Program-made: the position numbers and the translations under genes
Assembly (NCBI RefSeq): GCF_043643765.1
Contig: NZ_JBHZSP010000014.1
Location: forward strand, 25,536 to 89,535
DNA from: Marinomonas posidonica_A
GTDB lineage: Bacteria; Pseudomonadota; Gammaproteobacteria; Pseudomonadales; Marinomonadaceae
Reading direction: 5' to 3'
Length of the DNA stretch: 64,000 nucleotides
Shown: positions 46,160 to 54,117 of the stretch, one piece after another
How positions within the stretch are numbered: the first letter of the stretch is position 1
Layout of the letters: each line of letters opens with the position of its first letter
The notes under the pieces: generated by a model
Seen by the model: the letters and a program-made list of their open reading frames with translations, nothing else
The model's database searches: none
Told to the model about the DNA's origin: nothing

Positions 46160-46570
46160 TTATTTTTTCTTTGGACGCACGTACATAATCAAACTGTGGT
46201 CTTCAATATCATAACCATGTTCTTCAGCGATTTCATGCTGACGTTTTTCAATCACTGGGTCAACAAATTCAATCACTTTACCTGTTTCTAAACAGATCAT
46301 GTGATCATGGTGGTCGCCTTTTTCCAACTCAAATACCGCTGTGCCCGCCTCAAAGTGATGGCGCTGAACCAATCCAGCCGTTTCAAACTGTGTCAGAACT
46401 CGATATACCGTGGCCAAGCCAACGTCTTCGCCTTGATCAAGCAAGGTACGGTAGACATCATCTGCGCTTAGATGGTGGTCACCTGCTTTCTCAAGAATTT
46501 GTAAAATTTTCACTCGTGGCAAGGTTACCTTGAGTCCCGCTTTCTTTAGCTCTTGATTTTCGCTAGTCAT
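46160..46570 (-). CDS. fur: Ferric uptake regulator
   Basis: A 136-residue iron-sensing repressor. The DNA-binding part has LKVTLPRVKILQILEKAGDHHLSADDVYRTL and ATVYRVLTQFETAGLVQRHHFE; the metal-binding part has EKGDHHDHMICLETGKVIEF. The second zinc CXXC motif is not seen; this variation also occurs in some Fur proteins. It is divergent from bamE with a 70-base shared promoter region, the common arrangement in pseudomonads and relatives. Confidence 0.95.
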   Translation of the reverse strand: MTSENQELKKAGLKVTLPRVKILQILEKAGDHHLSADDVYRTLLDQGEDVGLATVYRVLTQFETAGLVQRHHFEAGTAVFELEKGDHHDHMICLETGKVIEFVDPVIEKRQHEIAEEHGYDIEDHSLIMYVRPKKK

Positions 46571-46639
46571 GAGTCATTCTCTATTCGATCTTATTGATAA
46601 TTACTTTATCATTAGCATACCAAAGTAAGGATAATACAA

Positions 46640-46957
46640 ATGAAAAAATCAGTTTTAATTTTATGTGCCGCACTTTCTTTAGGTGCATGCAGTTTATTTC
46701 CACCGCCTTACAAGGTTCCAGTAACGCAAGGAAACCTTGTAACACAGGATCAGCTTTCACAGCTTAAAATTGGTATGTCCGAGTCTCAAGTTACTTATCT
46801 TCTCGGTAAGCCAATGATTCAAGATACGTTCAAACCAGATGAGTGGCACTATGTATACACGTCTCAATATGCGACATCAGAGACAAAACAAAGCGAAGTA
46901 ACCGATCTGGTCCTTACTTTCGACAATGGCACGCTAACCAAGATTAAAAATCATTAA
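46640..46957 (+). CDS. bamE: Outer membrane assembly lipoprotein BamE (SmpA/OmlA)
   Basis: A 105-residue lipoprotein of the BAM complex. The signal peptide ends in a lipobox LGAC, giving Cys17 as the lipidated residue. The fold pattern YKVPVTQGNLVTQDQLSQLK, then IGMSESQVTYLLGKPMI and FKPDEWHYVYTS, is the BamE signature. Its stop overlaps the convergent rnfH end by four bases, so the genes share the termination zone. Confidence 0.95.
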   Translation: MKKSVLILCAALSLGACSLFPPPYKVPVTQGNLVTQDQLSQLKIGMSESQVTYLLGKPMIQDTFKPDEWHYVYTSQYATSETKQSEVTDLVLTFDNGTLTKIKNH

Positions 46958-47238
46958 GATTTTGTGCTTTTTGCTGCTCGGTTGGCCCTAGCTTGTTTAG
47001 GGTCAACTTTCAGCTCACGATACAACTCGACTCGCTCACCTTCTTTTAGCACTTGCTGGTCAGCATTGCGTACCGCTTTGCCAAAAATACCGACTTTCAC
47101 GTTTTCCACGTCTAACTCAGGAAAAAATACATCAATGTTGGAGCGACGTACAGCGTCACGCACAGTACAATCTTCTTCCACTTCCAATGACACAATTTTC
47201 TGCTTTTCAGGCAAAGCGTAAGCCACTTCCACTCTCAT
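46954..47238 (-). CDS. rnfH: RnfH family protein
   Basis: A 94-residue ubiquitin-like beta-grasp protein (MRVEVAYALPEKQKIVSLEV; VGIFGKAVRNADQQVLKEGERVELYREL). It is usually encoded beside ratA; a link with the Rnf complex is only historical. ATG 47238 follows the ratA stop with GGTGA at six bases; an ATG at 47250 within ratA is also possible. The 3' end overlaps bamE. Confidence 0.9.
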   Translation of the reverse strand: MRVEVAYALPEKQKIVSLEVEEDCTVRDAVRRSNIDVFFPELDVENVKVGIFGKAVRNADQQVLKEGERVELYRELKVDPKQARANRAAKSTKS

Positions 47239-47239
47239 A

Positions 47240-47671
47240 CTATTCACCATACACGACTTTTGCGCGCTTACTGAAAGAATCTACCATGGTATTCGCTATC
47301 TGACTAAACACACCACCAAACGCAAATTTCAGCATACCACTTAATTCGAAGTCGATACTCAAAGCGATTTTACAGCTTGTTGATGACACTTCAGTAAAGG
47401 TCCACACACCATGAAGGCGTTTAAAAGGGCCTTCTACTAACGTCATTTCAATACGACGATTCAACGTTAAAAAATTCTTCGTCGTAAACGTCTGCTTTAC
47501 TGGCCCTTTGCCCACTTCCAAGGAAGCGACAATTTCCGTTGGGGTTTGTGAAATCAACTTAGCCCCCAAACAACCCGGTAAAAATTCAGGATAAGCATTG
47601 ACGTCATTCACTAAATCATACATTTGCTCACAACTAAAATTAACATGAGCAAAACGTTCTATACGACTCAA
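47240..47671 (-). CDS. ratA: RatA / COQ10-like START domain protein
   Basis: A 143-residue single-domain START protein (MSRIERFAHVNFSCEQMYDLVNDVNAYPEFLPGC; RIEMTLVEGPFKRLHGVWTF; FELSGMLKFAFGGVFSQIAN). Members act as ubiquinone-binding COQ10-type proteins; in E. coli it was described as a ribosome-association toxin. Which role applies cannot be decided from sequence. The gene is followed directly by rnfH. Confidence 0.9.
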   Translation of the reverse strand: MSRIERFAHVNFSCEQMYDLVNDVNAYPEFLPGCLGAKLISQTPTEIVASLEVGKGPVKQTFTTKNFLTLNRRIEMTLVEGPFKRLHGVWTFTEVSSTSCKIALSIDFELSGMLKFAFGGVFSQIANTMVDSFSKRAKVVYGE

Positions 47672-47672
47672 A

Positions 47673-49031
47673 CTAAACTCCTATCCAACCTGCCACAGTT
47701 ATGACCATCATGGCAGGAATACTGATGTATTTTAACGTACCGTACCACCATTCAAAATGGCTAATTTGCTTGGTTATCATCTCATTCTGCAACATGGTAC
47801 GCGGAATAAACCAAGCCACCAAAATAGACAGTAAAATAGCCACGACAGGTAACAAAATCAAAGACGTTAGCTCATCTAACAATTCAAAGAAATTCAGCCC
47901 AAACAAGATTTTACTGTCCCAATGGTTAAATGACAGCAAAACGGCAATGCCAATAAACCATACCGCAATCCCCATGAGCAATGCGGCTTTTAAACGGGCA
48001 ATATAAAATTTCTCATGCAACCAAGCGACAAACAACTCCAACATGGAGATAGCCGACGTTAACGCAGCAATCACCAGCAGAGCAAAGAACACACTGGCAA
48101 AAAACTGACCACCTGGCAAGCCACCAAAAATAATGGGTAAAGAGACAAACGTCAGACTGGGTCCGGCTTCCACGTCAATTTGAAAGGAAAAGACTAAAGG
48201 AAAGATCAACAAGCCAGCAAGAATCGCCACTAACAAATCGACCCCTACCACAATGCCACAGGCACGAGTAATCGACATACGTTTGCTCATGTAAGCACCG
48301 TAAGCAAACATCGCCCCCATGCCCACACTCAAACTAAACAAAGCCATCCCCACGGCAGCCAATACCACGTCAAAGGTAATGTCTTGCCACGACCAACCAA
48401 ACATAAACTCTAAGGTTTTAGACATGTCACCAACTGTCATCGAGTAAGCCGACAAACCTAACAAACTGATCACCAAGGCGGGCAATAAAATTCGTACTAA
48501 GGCCGACAAACCTCGCGTCACAGATTGCCCTACCGTCAGTACCACCAGCGCCATAAAGACAGAATGCCAAAGCAGCATTTCACTTGGATTCGCTAACAAT
48601 CCTTTAAACATGGCGATGGCGCCAGCTTGAGTGATTTGTTGAAAATCCCCAGAGATTGCTCGCTCCAAATAGCCAATTGACCAGCCCGCAATCACACTGT
48701 AAAAAGTCAGTATCAAAAAGCCTGTAATGCCTGCTAGCCAAGGCACAATCACCCAAGCCTTATGAACAATACGGCGCTCACTTAAATCATTTACTGTGTC
48801 TACTGGGTTAGAACGAACCGTACGGCCAAGAGCGACCTCCGCCACCAGCACGGGCAAACCGACCAGTAACAAACATAAGCAATAGACTAATAAGAAGGCA
48901 CCGCCGCCGTTTTGTCCGAGCACATAAGGGAATTTCCATATATTCCCCAAGCCAACCGCCGACCCACTGGCCGCAAAAATAAATATCCACGGACTTGACC
49001 AAATACCTTGTAAACATCGACTTTCAGGCAT
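47673..49031 (-). CDS. Sodium-dependent transporter, NSS/SNF family
   Basis: A 452-residue protein with about 11-12 helices. The first helix holds the sodium- and substrate-binding signature ASGSAVGLGNIWKFPYVLGQNGGGAF; SLSVGMGAMFAYGAYMSKR is another family segment. It probably imports an amino acid with sodium, as expected in a marine organism. ATG 49031 fits the family N-terminus; the 25 extra upstream residues are not typical. It lies one base upstream of ratA's end, so it follows or precedes that gene in a minus-strand cluster. Confidence 0.9.
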   Translation of the reverse strand: MPESRCLQGIWSSPWIFIFAASGSAVGLGNIWKFPYVLGQNGGGAFLLVYCLCLLLVGLPVLVAEVALGRTVRSNPVDTVNDLSERRIVHKAWVIVPWLAGITGFLILTFYSVIAGWSIGYLERAISGDFQQITQAGAIAMFKGLLANPSEMLLWHSVFMALVVLTVGQSVTRGLSALVRILLPALVISLLGLSAYSMTVGDMSKTLEFMFGWSWQDITFDVVLAAVGMALFSLSVGMGAMFAYGAYMSKRMSITRACGIVVGVDLLVAILAGLLIFPLVFSFQIDVEAGPSLTFVSLPIIFGGLPGGQFFASVFFALLVIAALTSAISMLELFVAWLHEKFYIARLKAALLMGIAVWFIGIAVLLSFNHWDSKILFGLNFFELLDELTSLILLPVVAILLSILVAWFIPRTMLQNEMITKQISHFEWWYGTLKYISIPAMMVITVAGWIGV

Positions 49032-49203
49032 AAATTTAGGCTCTAAGAAAACAACAAAGTGAGAATGAGAAGAGACCACCTTAGAAGGAATAATGACTCT
49101 ACTCAAATAAATTTAGTAAACAGATGTGAATTTTCCATCATTCAGGCGCATACCTCAAGAAAAGCATAGGTTTTTGCCTCTATCGACCGTATAATTTTTC
49201 CCT

Positions 49204-49683
49204 ATGAGCAAAGTAAAGAAAAAATCCAACAGTACTGGCACCATTGCCCTTAACAAACGCGCCAAGTTCGACTACTTCGTAGATCAAAAATTTGAAGCTG
49301 GCCTAGCCTTATCTGGCTGGGAAGTCAAAAGTTTACGCGAAGGCAAAGCGCAACTTGTCGATTCCTTTGTCATCATTCACCAGAATGAGGCTTGGCTAGT
49401 CGGCGCGCGTATTACCCCATTATTAAGTGCTTCTACTCACGTCGTATGCGAACCGTTGCGCCAACGCAAACTCTTGCTTAACCGCAAAGAAATTGATCGC
49501 ATCATTCAAGTGACAGAGCAAAAAGGTAAAACGTGTGCTGCCATGGCACTTTACTGGAAAGGCAACAAGATCAAATGTGAAGTGGCCTTAGTAACCGGTA
49601 AAAAAGACCATGACAAACGAGACACAGAACGTAATCGCGATTGGTCTCGTGATAAAGAAAGATTGATGAAACACAAAATATAA
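49204..49683 (+). CDS. smpB: SsrA-binding protein SmpB
   Basis: A 159-residue RNA-binding protein required for trans-translation. Motifs are IALNKRAKFDYFVDQKFEAGLALSGWEVKSLR, the central LLLNRKEIDRI and the basic tail KKDHDKRDTERNRDWSRDKERLMKH. It binds the tRNA-like domain of tmRNA, whose gene ssrA lies 64 bases downstream. Confidence 0.96.
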   Translation: MSKVKKKSNSTGTIALNKRAKFDYFVDQKFEAGLALSGWEVKSLREGKAQLVDSFVIIHQNEAWLVGARITPLLSASTHVVCEPLRQRKLLLNRKEIDRIIQVTEQKGKTCAAMALYWKGNKIKCEVALVTGKKDHDKRDTERNRDWSRDKERLMKHKI

Positions 49684-49747
49684 AGTGTGGAATCATTGTG
49701 TCTGACTAGCGTAACCGCATAGGATTCGTTAGAATGGCCGCAACTTC

Positions 49748-50110
49748 GGGGATGACATGGTTTCGACGCCGGTTACAAAACCTGAGGTGCATGTCGAGAG
49801 TGATACGTGATCTCGTAAATCCACATGTATCAATTATATAGTCGCAAACGACGAAAACTACGCTCTAGCAGCTTAATAACCTGCTAGTGTGCTGCCCCCA
49901 GGTTGCTTGTAGCCCGGGATTCCGCAGTATCATAAATTACGAGATGCTATCCGATGCCCTGCCTGGGGATAAGGATCTAAGATTAATCAGGCTCGCCGAC
50001 TATACCCTGTCCTTCGGGCGGTAGTTGGTCAAAAAATAGAAGTGACTAAGCATGTAGAGCCAATGGCAGAGGACTGACGGACGGGGGTTCGACTCCCCCC
50101 ATCTCCACCA
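49748..50110 (+). ncRNA. ssrA: Transfer-messenger RNA (tmRNA)
   Basis: 363 nt from GGGGATGACATGG to the CCA end. The 5' end and the 3' segment GGGGGTTCGACTCCCCCCATCTCCACCA form the tRNA-like domain with the T arm. The tag frame at 49844-49876 reads ANDENYALAA followed by TAA, ending in the LAA degradation signal. The last 27 nt are also the left part of the prophage attachment repeat, so the 3' end in use is phage-supplied and the molecule stays functional. Confidence 0.97.
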
Positions 50111-50130
50111 ATCAAGCGCTTGATTTTAAA
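50084..50130. other. attL, 47-bp core overlapping the tmRNA 3' end
   Basis: Identical to 63811-63857. It starts GGGGTTCGACTCCCCCCATC, covers the last 27 nt of ssrA, then contains the perfect palindrome ATCAAGCGCTTGAT (50111-50124) and TTTAAA-like end. The palindrome may provide the inverted core sites for the integrase and may double as a weak ssrA terminator. Confidence 0.93.
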
Positions 50131-50202
50131 GAAGTTTTTAGACTTTATGATCAACACGACACACATTTGACACACCGTGACAAATGTAAGTCATCAAAAC
50201 CT

Positions 50203-50234
50203 AAAAGGGGTGATCTTATGATCACCCCTTTTTT
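50203..50234. terminator. Terminator at the end of the late operon
   Basis: AAAAGGGGTGATC / GATCACCCCTTTT, a long perfect stem with a TTAT loop, flanked by A on one side and T on the other. It closes the phage late operon on the minus strand and can also stop read-through from ssrA. Confidence 0.9.
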
Positions 50235-50385
50235 ATTGATTTTGACATTCTTTCCGCACTTCTTTTTCCTGCCTGTCTTCTAGGCGCTTAATACGGATAT
50301 GATAATTCCACAATATATAACTCAATATCATTACAGAGCTATTCGCACCTGTGCCAGTGATTTGATTTAATACTTCTAAATCCAT
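50233..50385 (-). CDS. Small phage membrane protein, 50 aa
   Basis: Too short for usual gene callers. It reads MDLEVLNQITGTG, then a hydrophobic stretch SVMILSYILWNYHI and a charged helical tail (KRLEDRQEKEVRKE). Its ATG follows immediately after the stop of the 47-aa gene upstream (TAAATG), which supports a real gene. The layout with one membrane span and a helical tail recalls small lysis or virion membrane proteins, but no function is assigned. It is the last gene of the late operon. Confidence 0.6.
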   Translation of the reverse strand: MDLEVLNQITGTGANSSVMILSYILWNYHIRIKRLEDRQEKEVRKECQNQ

Positions 50386-50529
50386 TTACTCGATTAACTC
50401 CTGTGCTTGTTCGCCACCCCAGTTGGCAAGCGGCGTTGCTAGATGTGGCGGTACGCCAATGTAAAGCAACGCACCGCCGATCACTGTTGTTGCAATCCAC
50501 TTAGCGGCTTTTCCTTTGAAAAATTTCAT
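50386..50529 (-). CDS. Small phage membrane protein, 47 aa
   Basis: It reads MKFFKGKAAKWIATTVIGGA, then LLYIGVPPHLATPLANWGG and a polar end. One membrane span. Its ATG overlaps the stop of the P5-like gene (ATGA), and the next gene follows directly, so it is translationally coupled on both sides. No family is recognised. Holin or virion membrane protein are the obvious options. Confidence 0.62.
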   Translation of the reverse strand: MKFFKGKAAKWIATTVIGGALLYIGVPPHLATPLANWGGEQAQELIE

Positions 50530-51002
50530 GCTGTTAGTTCCTTTATTGAATTTTTGATGTACCAAGTTGAGAAAGGCACCGCGCCAATTTCAAACTTGAT
50601 GATTGCCTTTACGATCTTGTAAAGGTTCGCTTTTACGCTGATAGCTTGATCAGCATTTACCCCCACAGCGTTGGCAACATAATTAATGTAGTCATCTGTT
50701 GGGTTTTCATGGCTTGGTGCATATCGTGAGATCAAGCCGCGCACTGTGTTGATGCCATGAAGTTTTTCGTAATTCGTTAGCAGTTTGGCACCCGCTCGGA
50801 TGCCGTAAGAGTGCGTTTTAAAGGTTTCAAACGCTGGATCATTACCCGCTATTTTTCCGTCCCATTGAATGTTGGTTTTCACTACGTTCATGGGGTTTTT
50901 GTTGCGCATGCCGCGCACGTTATCAACTGCAAGCATTTTGCTTCCCCTGTAAATTGCGTAAGCCAGCCCTAAGCCGCCCACGGCTAGGACGACTTTATTC
51001 AT
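50526..51002 (-). CDS. P5-like phage structural / peptidoglycan-processing protein
   Basis: A 158-residue protein with an N-terminal membrane anchor (KVVLAVGGLGLAYAIYRG) and a conserved block RGMRNKNPMNVVKTNIQWDGKI, FETFKTHSYGIRAGAKLLTNYE and ISRYAPSHENPTDDYINYVA. This pattern is known from phage virion proteins often labelled structural protein P5, related to lytic transglycosylases. A role in local opening of the cell wall on DNA entry or exit fits the membrane anchor. No catalytic residue can be assigned with confidence. Confidence 0.72.
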   Translation of the reverse strand: MNKVVLAVGGLGLAYAIYRGSKMLAVDNVRGMRNKNPMNVVKTNIQWDGKIAGNDPAFETFKTHSYGIRAGAKLLTNYEKLHGINTVRGLISRYAPSHENPTDDYINYVANAVGVNADQAISVKANLYKIVKAIIKFEIGAVPFSTWYIKNSIKELTA

Positions 51003-51367
51003 TCTGGCACTTCCTCTGTGCTGTCTTCTTCCGCTGTGTCTTGTTCCAATTCAGAAATATGCTCTTCTATTGGTACAGGCTCGGTTAGGCTTGCGCCTTC
51101 TGGCACCCGTTCACCGATGCTTTCAATTTGATATTGTTCGCCGTTTTCATCCCAGTATTGGACACCACGAAAATCATCAATTAGTGACCAGCCCGAACCG
51201 TTAAAAATGACGGCTTGATTTGCCCCTGCTTTGACTGTCGGCCATTGGGTAATGGCGTTTGCTGGTATTAGGTATTCACCATCTACAAGCGGGTTTTTGT
51301 CACTGTCATTAAGAACGGTTTTACCCAAGTATTCTTTGGTTGTTGGGTGGTAGTTGTATATGTTCAT
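50999..51367 (-). CDS. Tail-fibre-assembly-like protein (spike chaperone or accessory)
   Basis: A 122-residue protein. It begins YHPTTKEYLGKTVLNDSDKN and contains NPLVDGEYLIPANAI, then GANQAVIFNGSGWSLIDDFRG, a pattern widely found in tailed-phage fibre genes. An acidic C-terminus (EEHISELEQDTAEEDSTEEVPE) follows. In tailed phages such proteins help fibre trimers to form or cap them. Here there is no tail, so it should act on the vertex spike. It follows the collar-domain gene at nine bases and overlaps the P5-like gene by four. Confidence 0.7.
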   Translation of the reverse strand: MNIYNYHPTTKEYLGKTVLNDSDKNPLVDGEYLIPANAITQWPTVKAGANQAVIFNGSGWSLIDDFRGVQYWDENGEQYQIESIGERVPEGASLTEPVPIEEHISELEQDTAEEDSTEEVPE

Positions 51368-51376
51368 GGGTTCCCC

Positions 51377-51973
51377 TTACTGATAGCGAATGCAAAACAT
51401 TAATGCGATATTGCGAGGGCGGTTTTCATTGGCGGTTGGTACTACACGAGAGGCATCAAAAGAAAAACCACCGCTGTAATAAGAGCCGTCATCCAACCTT
51501 GCTCGCCCAGTGTTACCCCCCTTAATAAAAGCGCCACTACTGCCAGAGAAATTACCTCGGTTTGCACCTGACATACTGCCAGTAATGTTTCGGATCGCAT
51601 CATTTTGCCAACTACCAATCTCACGGCCAGCATCAATACCAATTCCATCATCTAGACCACGTACAAATTCCCCTCTTAAATCTGGAATGGTGAATGTGGT
51701 TGATCCGTCACCAGTACCAAATTGGCCACGCTGTTTACTACCTTGATCAACTAAATTACCGCTTGCTTGCGCATACTCCCACAGCCGCCAAAACACAGTG
51801 CGACTCAATGTGGCGCCATTCGCTTTGATGGTGTTTTGTGGCGGCGTGCTGGCAGCGTATTTTTCAATACGGCCAACCCCGCCAAACTCCATAGAACGAA
51901 GAATTTCAATCTCGGCATTGATGCTCTTAATGTCTTTGATTAGCTTTGCGCCACCGACAAAATAAACCGCCAT
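51377..51973 (-). CDS. Collar-domain receptor-binding protein
   Basis: A 198-residue adhesin. Residues about 55-115 form a phage tail collar domain (NGATLSRTVFWRLWEYAQASG, GDGSTTFTIPDLRGEFVRG), and the Gly/Ser-rich end FSFDASRVVPTANENRPRNIALMFCIRY is the usual fibre tip with an RPRN-type trimerisation and host-contact region. The N-terminal helix (KLIKDIKSINAEIEILRSM) could join it to the shaft protein. Its ATG overlaps the stop of the shaft gene (TAATG), which argues that both form one spike. Confidence 0.82.
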   Translation of the reverse strand: MAVYFVGGAKLIKDIKSINAEIEILRSMEFGGVGRIEKYAASTPPQNTIKANGATLSRTVFWRLWEYAQASGNLVDQGSKQRGQFGTGDGSTTFTIPDLRGEFVRGLDDGIGIDAGREIGSWQNDAIRNITGSMSGANRGNFSGSSGAFIKGGNTGRARLDDGSYYSGGFSFDASRVVPTANENRPRNIALMFCIRYQ

Positions 51974-52960
51974 TAATATTCCTCCATTACATGAATAGAA
52001 ATGGCCTGACCCGAAGGGTTCCAGACCTTAATGGCCGCGCTGTGGAACTGTTCGACTTCGCCCATTAGGCCACCACCACAAGGCAAAATTGCCCCTGTAT
52101 TGGCGCTGGCTCCATTGTGGCTAATGCGACATAAGGCGGTTTCGTCTGCTTCCGAGTAGCCCTGAACCACCAAACGCTTACGGTTTGCACGCCCCGTAAT
52201 AGTTAATGAATCATTCGCAGCAAGTGAAAACTCTTGTGTCGCAAAGCGTTGAGCCGTAGACACATCAACGGAACCGGACACGGCCACCGCCGAACCTGAA
52301 ACGTCCACCTTTGGCATTTGGGACACTATGACAGTAGAACCAGAAGTATCCACGGAACCGGACACGGCCACCGCCGAACCTGACACGTCCACTTTTGGCA
52401 TTTCAGACACTTTGACACTTGAGCCAGAAACAGACACCGCTGAACCTGACACGTCCACCTTTGGCATTTGGGACACTATGACAGTAGAACCAGAAGTATC
52501 CACGGAACCGGACACGGCCACCGCCGANNNNNNNNNNNNNNNNNNNNNNNNNNNNNNNNNNNNNNNNNNNNNNNNNNNNNNNNNNNNNNNNNNNNNNNNN
52601 NNNNNNNNNNNNNNNNNNNNNNNNNNNACCTGACACGTCCACTTTTGGCATCTCTGACACAATAACCTTTGAACCAGACACATCAACCGTATTGATAATT
52701 TCCGCGCTGATAGTTGAGCCTTCAAAAAGCTTTCGAAACTCCCCCTCACAGATCACAATGGTGGCCTCTAAGTCCGTATCACCTTTGTTTTGCACTGTGA
52801 TTGAATGGAACTTGTCAAAGCGCACTTGTGACCCGCTGGGGATTTCCGCACGCTGCTCTTTCGTTTGAATTTCGATAGGGTGCAGCCCATCGATATAAAC
52901 AAACGATTCCCCCGTGATAGAGATTTCTTTTCGCTCTAATGGTTTTAGTTTTAACTGCAT
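51973..52960 (-). CDS. Spike shaft protein with tandem repeats, interrupted by an assembly gap
   Basis: One gene seen as two frames because 100 N break it. The N-terminal part (MQLKLKPLERKEISITGESF to about residue 108) should anchor the spike. A shaft of repeats follows, with units such as MPKVDVSGSAVAVSGSVDTS and STVIVSQ. A C-terminal domain (about 115 residues: FSLAANDSLTITGRANRKRL; GGGLMGEVEQF; PSGQAISIHVMEEY) looks like a beta-sandwich. The true gap length must be a multiple of three for the halves to be in frame. A vertex spike in the place of PM2 P1 is the likely role. Confidence 0.75.
52270..52527. repeat. Tandem repeats of the spike shaft (84-bp and 66-bp units)
   Basis: The landmark GGAACCGG occurs at 52270, 52354 and 52504, giving one step of 84 bases and one of 150 (84+66). 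Both are whole codons (28 and 22 residues). The unit core is CCGAACCTGACACGTCCAC with variants. The array runs into the N block, so its true copy number is unknown. Confidence 0.9.
52528..52627. other. Assembly gap of 100 N
   Basis: Exactly 100 N, a placeholder size. The left flank ends CCGCCGA and the right flank begins ACCTGACACGTCCAC, which is the direct continuation of the repeat. The gap therefore hides an unknown number of repeat units. Confidence 0.95.
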
Positions 52961-52962
52961 GA

Positions 52963-53448
52963 CTAACGCCCCTTAACCATAAACACCATGCCCAACATGA
53001 CCACCACAATGACCGCGCCCATGGTGTAAACGGTTCGTGTTGAGCTGGCCGCTGCATCTGCAGCGCCACCCGTTGCCAAGGATTGCGCCAAGTCTTTAAT
53101 GGCATTGGTCGAACTACTTTGGCTGGCAATACTCTTGTTTACCAAGTCGCTGGAAAAATCTAAGCTGTTTTCGATGGCATCCGAGGCAAAGCCAATAGTT
53201 TGCCCCGCCAGCTCAGAGTTTTTATTCATTGCGCTTTCGGTGACTCGCTCGTTTGAATCAACCACGTTCCCCGCAAACTCTAAAGCCGACTCGCCAAAAT
53301 CAAACGCGCCTTCTACCGCGCCGTGGTCAGTGGTGGTAACCGTATTTCCATTACCAGCAACTACGGTTTCGGCGTTTTCCATACCTTGCAACGAGTAATT
53401 CGTTACATTGTTGGTTGTTTTATTTGAGCTTTTAGAACTACCGCCCAT
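52963..53448 (-). CDS. Phage virion membrane protein with C-terminal span
   Basis: A 161-residue protein. It begins MGGSSKSSNKTTNNVTNYSL, continues as a long polar helical region (residues 45-125, many Ala, Ser, Asn) and ends in a membrane helix VYTMGAVIVVVMLGMVFMVKGR. Such Gly/Ser-rich proteins with C-terminal anchors are typical of membrane-containing phages and could bridge membrane and capsid. It is coupled to the GNAT-like gene by TAATG and precedes the spike shaft gene by two bases. Confidence 0.68.
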   Translation of the reverse strand: MGGSSKSSNKTTNNVTNYSLQGMENAETVVAGNGNTVTTTDHGAVEGAFDFGESALEFAGNVVDSNERVTESAMNKNSELAGQTIGFASDAIENSLDFSSDLVNKSIASQSSSTNAIKDLAQSLATGGAADAAASSTRTVYTMGAVIVVVMLGMVFMVKGR

Positions 53449-53831
53449 TAGACACCCCCTAACGCGACTTTATAGACGCGCTCAACTTCCACGCCGCCAA
53501 AGCCATAACCAGAGTAAAGGCGGTGTGTCGCTGCGCTACCGTGGTAACGAATGGAGTCAAAGCCAAGACGCTTGGCGTTATCAATTAAGAGTTGCCCCAC
53601 GTCCTTCATGCCATGACCCGCCGCGCACACAATCACCAGCTCTTTACCTTCTGGGAGTTCTTCGCCACGAGTGACCACCCATACATGCGTGTTCTCACCT
53701 TCGATCAAGTACAAATGCGCTAGACTGTCTTGTACCTGATTTCGAATGCTGGCGAAGTCATCGCCGCACGCTTTTAAAAGCTTTTCAGGCATTTGATGCG
53801 GGTAAGGCCAACTAATACGAGATACTTTCAT
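53448..53831 (-). CDS. GNAT-fold acetyltransferase-like protein
   Basis: A 127-residue protein. The pattern AHLYLIEGENTHVWVVTRGE, ELVIVCAAGHGMKDVGQLLIDNAKRLGFDSIRY and ATHRLYSGYGFGGVEVERVY fits the acetyl-CoA fold: beta strand 4, pyrophosphate-loop-like AAGHGMKDVG, helix 3, and the RLYxxxGF motif near the end. Genes of this kind also occur among virion genes of other tailless phages. Target unknown; it may be structural. Its start overlaps the preceding stop (ATGA). Confidence 0.6.
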   Translation of the reverse strand: MKVSRISWPYPHQMPEKLLKACGDDFASIRNQVQDSLAHLYLIEGENTHVWVVTRGEELPEGKELVIVCAAGHGMKDVGQLLIDNAKRLGFDSIRYHGSAATHRLYSGYGFGGVEVERVYKVALGGV

Positions 53832-54034
53832 CGTCTTTTCTTACCCTTCAATAAATACCAGAGAACCCCCAACACCACCGCGCCGATGATATAAGGCGTG
53901 TAGTTGGTTGAGGCGTTATAGTTGCCAAATGAAAAGCCGCCCAGTGAATTGGTGCCGCCCGTGTTGGTCGCTGTTGCGCTTAAGTCTGGGCTAATGTCAC
54001 CACCGCCCGAACTGATGCCAGGAATGCCACTCAT
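53828..54034 (-). CDS. Small phage membrane protein, 68 aa
   Basis: A Gly/Ser/Asn-rich N-terminus (MSGIPGISSGGGDISPDLSA) is followed by a single membrane span YTPYIIGAVVLGVLWYLLKG and a basic end KKRR. This topology, with the polar part outside and a basic inner end, is common for proteins of the phage inner membrane. Start and stop overlap both neighbours (TAATG and ATGA). No specific homologue recognised. Confidence 0.65.
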   Translation of the reverse strand: MSGIPGISSGGGDISPDLSATATNTGGTNSLGGFSFGNYNASTNYTPYIIGAVVLGVLWYLLKGKKRR

Positions 54035-54117
54035 TACACCACCCCCAACTTTTTAGACACAAAGAAAGACACAACGGCCACGATAAGAGAGCGGAATAAA
54101 TACGAAATAAAAGACAT
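54034..54117 (-). CDS. Very small phage membrane protein, 27 aa
   Basis: It reads MSFISYLFRSLIVAVVSFFV followed by SKKLGVV. The whole peptide is one membrane helix. The start overlaps the stop of the 46-aa gene (TGATG) and its stop overlaps the next start (TAATG). The last residues KKxGVV are shared with the 46-aa protein upstream, suggesting a common role or duplication. PM2 also has several membrane proteins of this size. Confidence 0.6.
   Translation of the reverse strand: MSFISYLFRSLIVAVVSFFVSKKLGVV

Noticed and set aside
50111..50600. tRNA gene near the prophage left end
   Set aside because: Only the T-arm half of tmRNA is present; no complete cloverleaf elsewhere in the window was found by eye.
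50999..51973. Evidence for a tailed phage from fibre-assembly and collar-domain genes
   Set aside because: These modules move freely between phages; no other tail gene exists in the element and the capsid/packaging genes are of tailless type.
52270..52700. Possible CRISPR array
   Set aside because: Repeats are 84/66 bp, in frame with a protein and lack unique spacers; no cas genes nearby.
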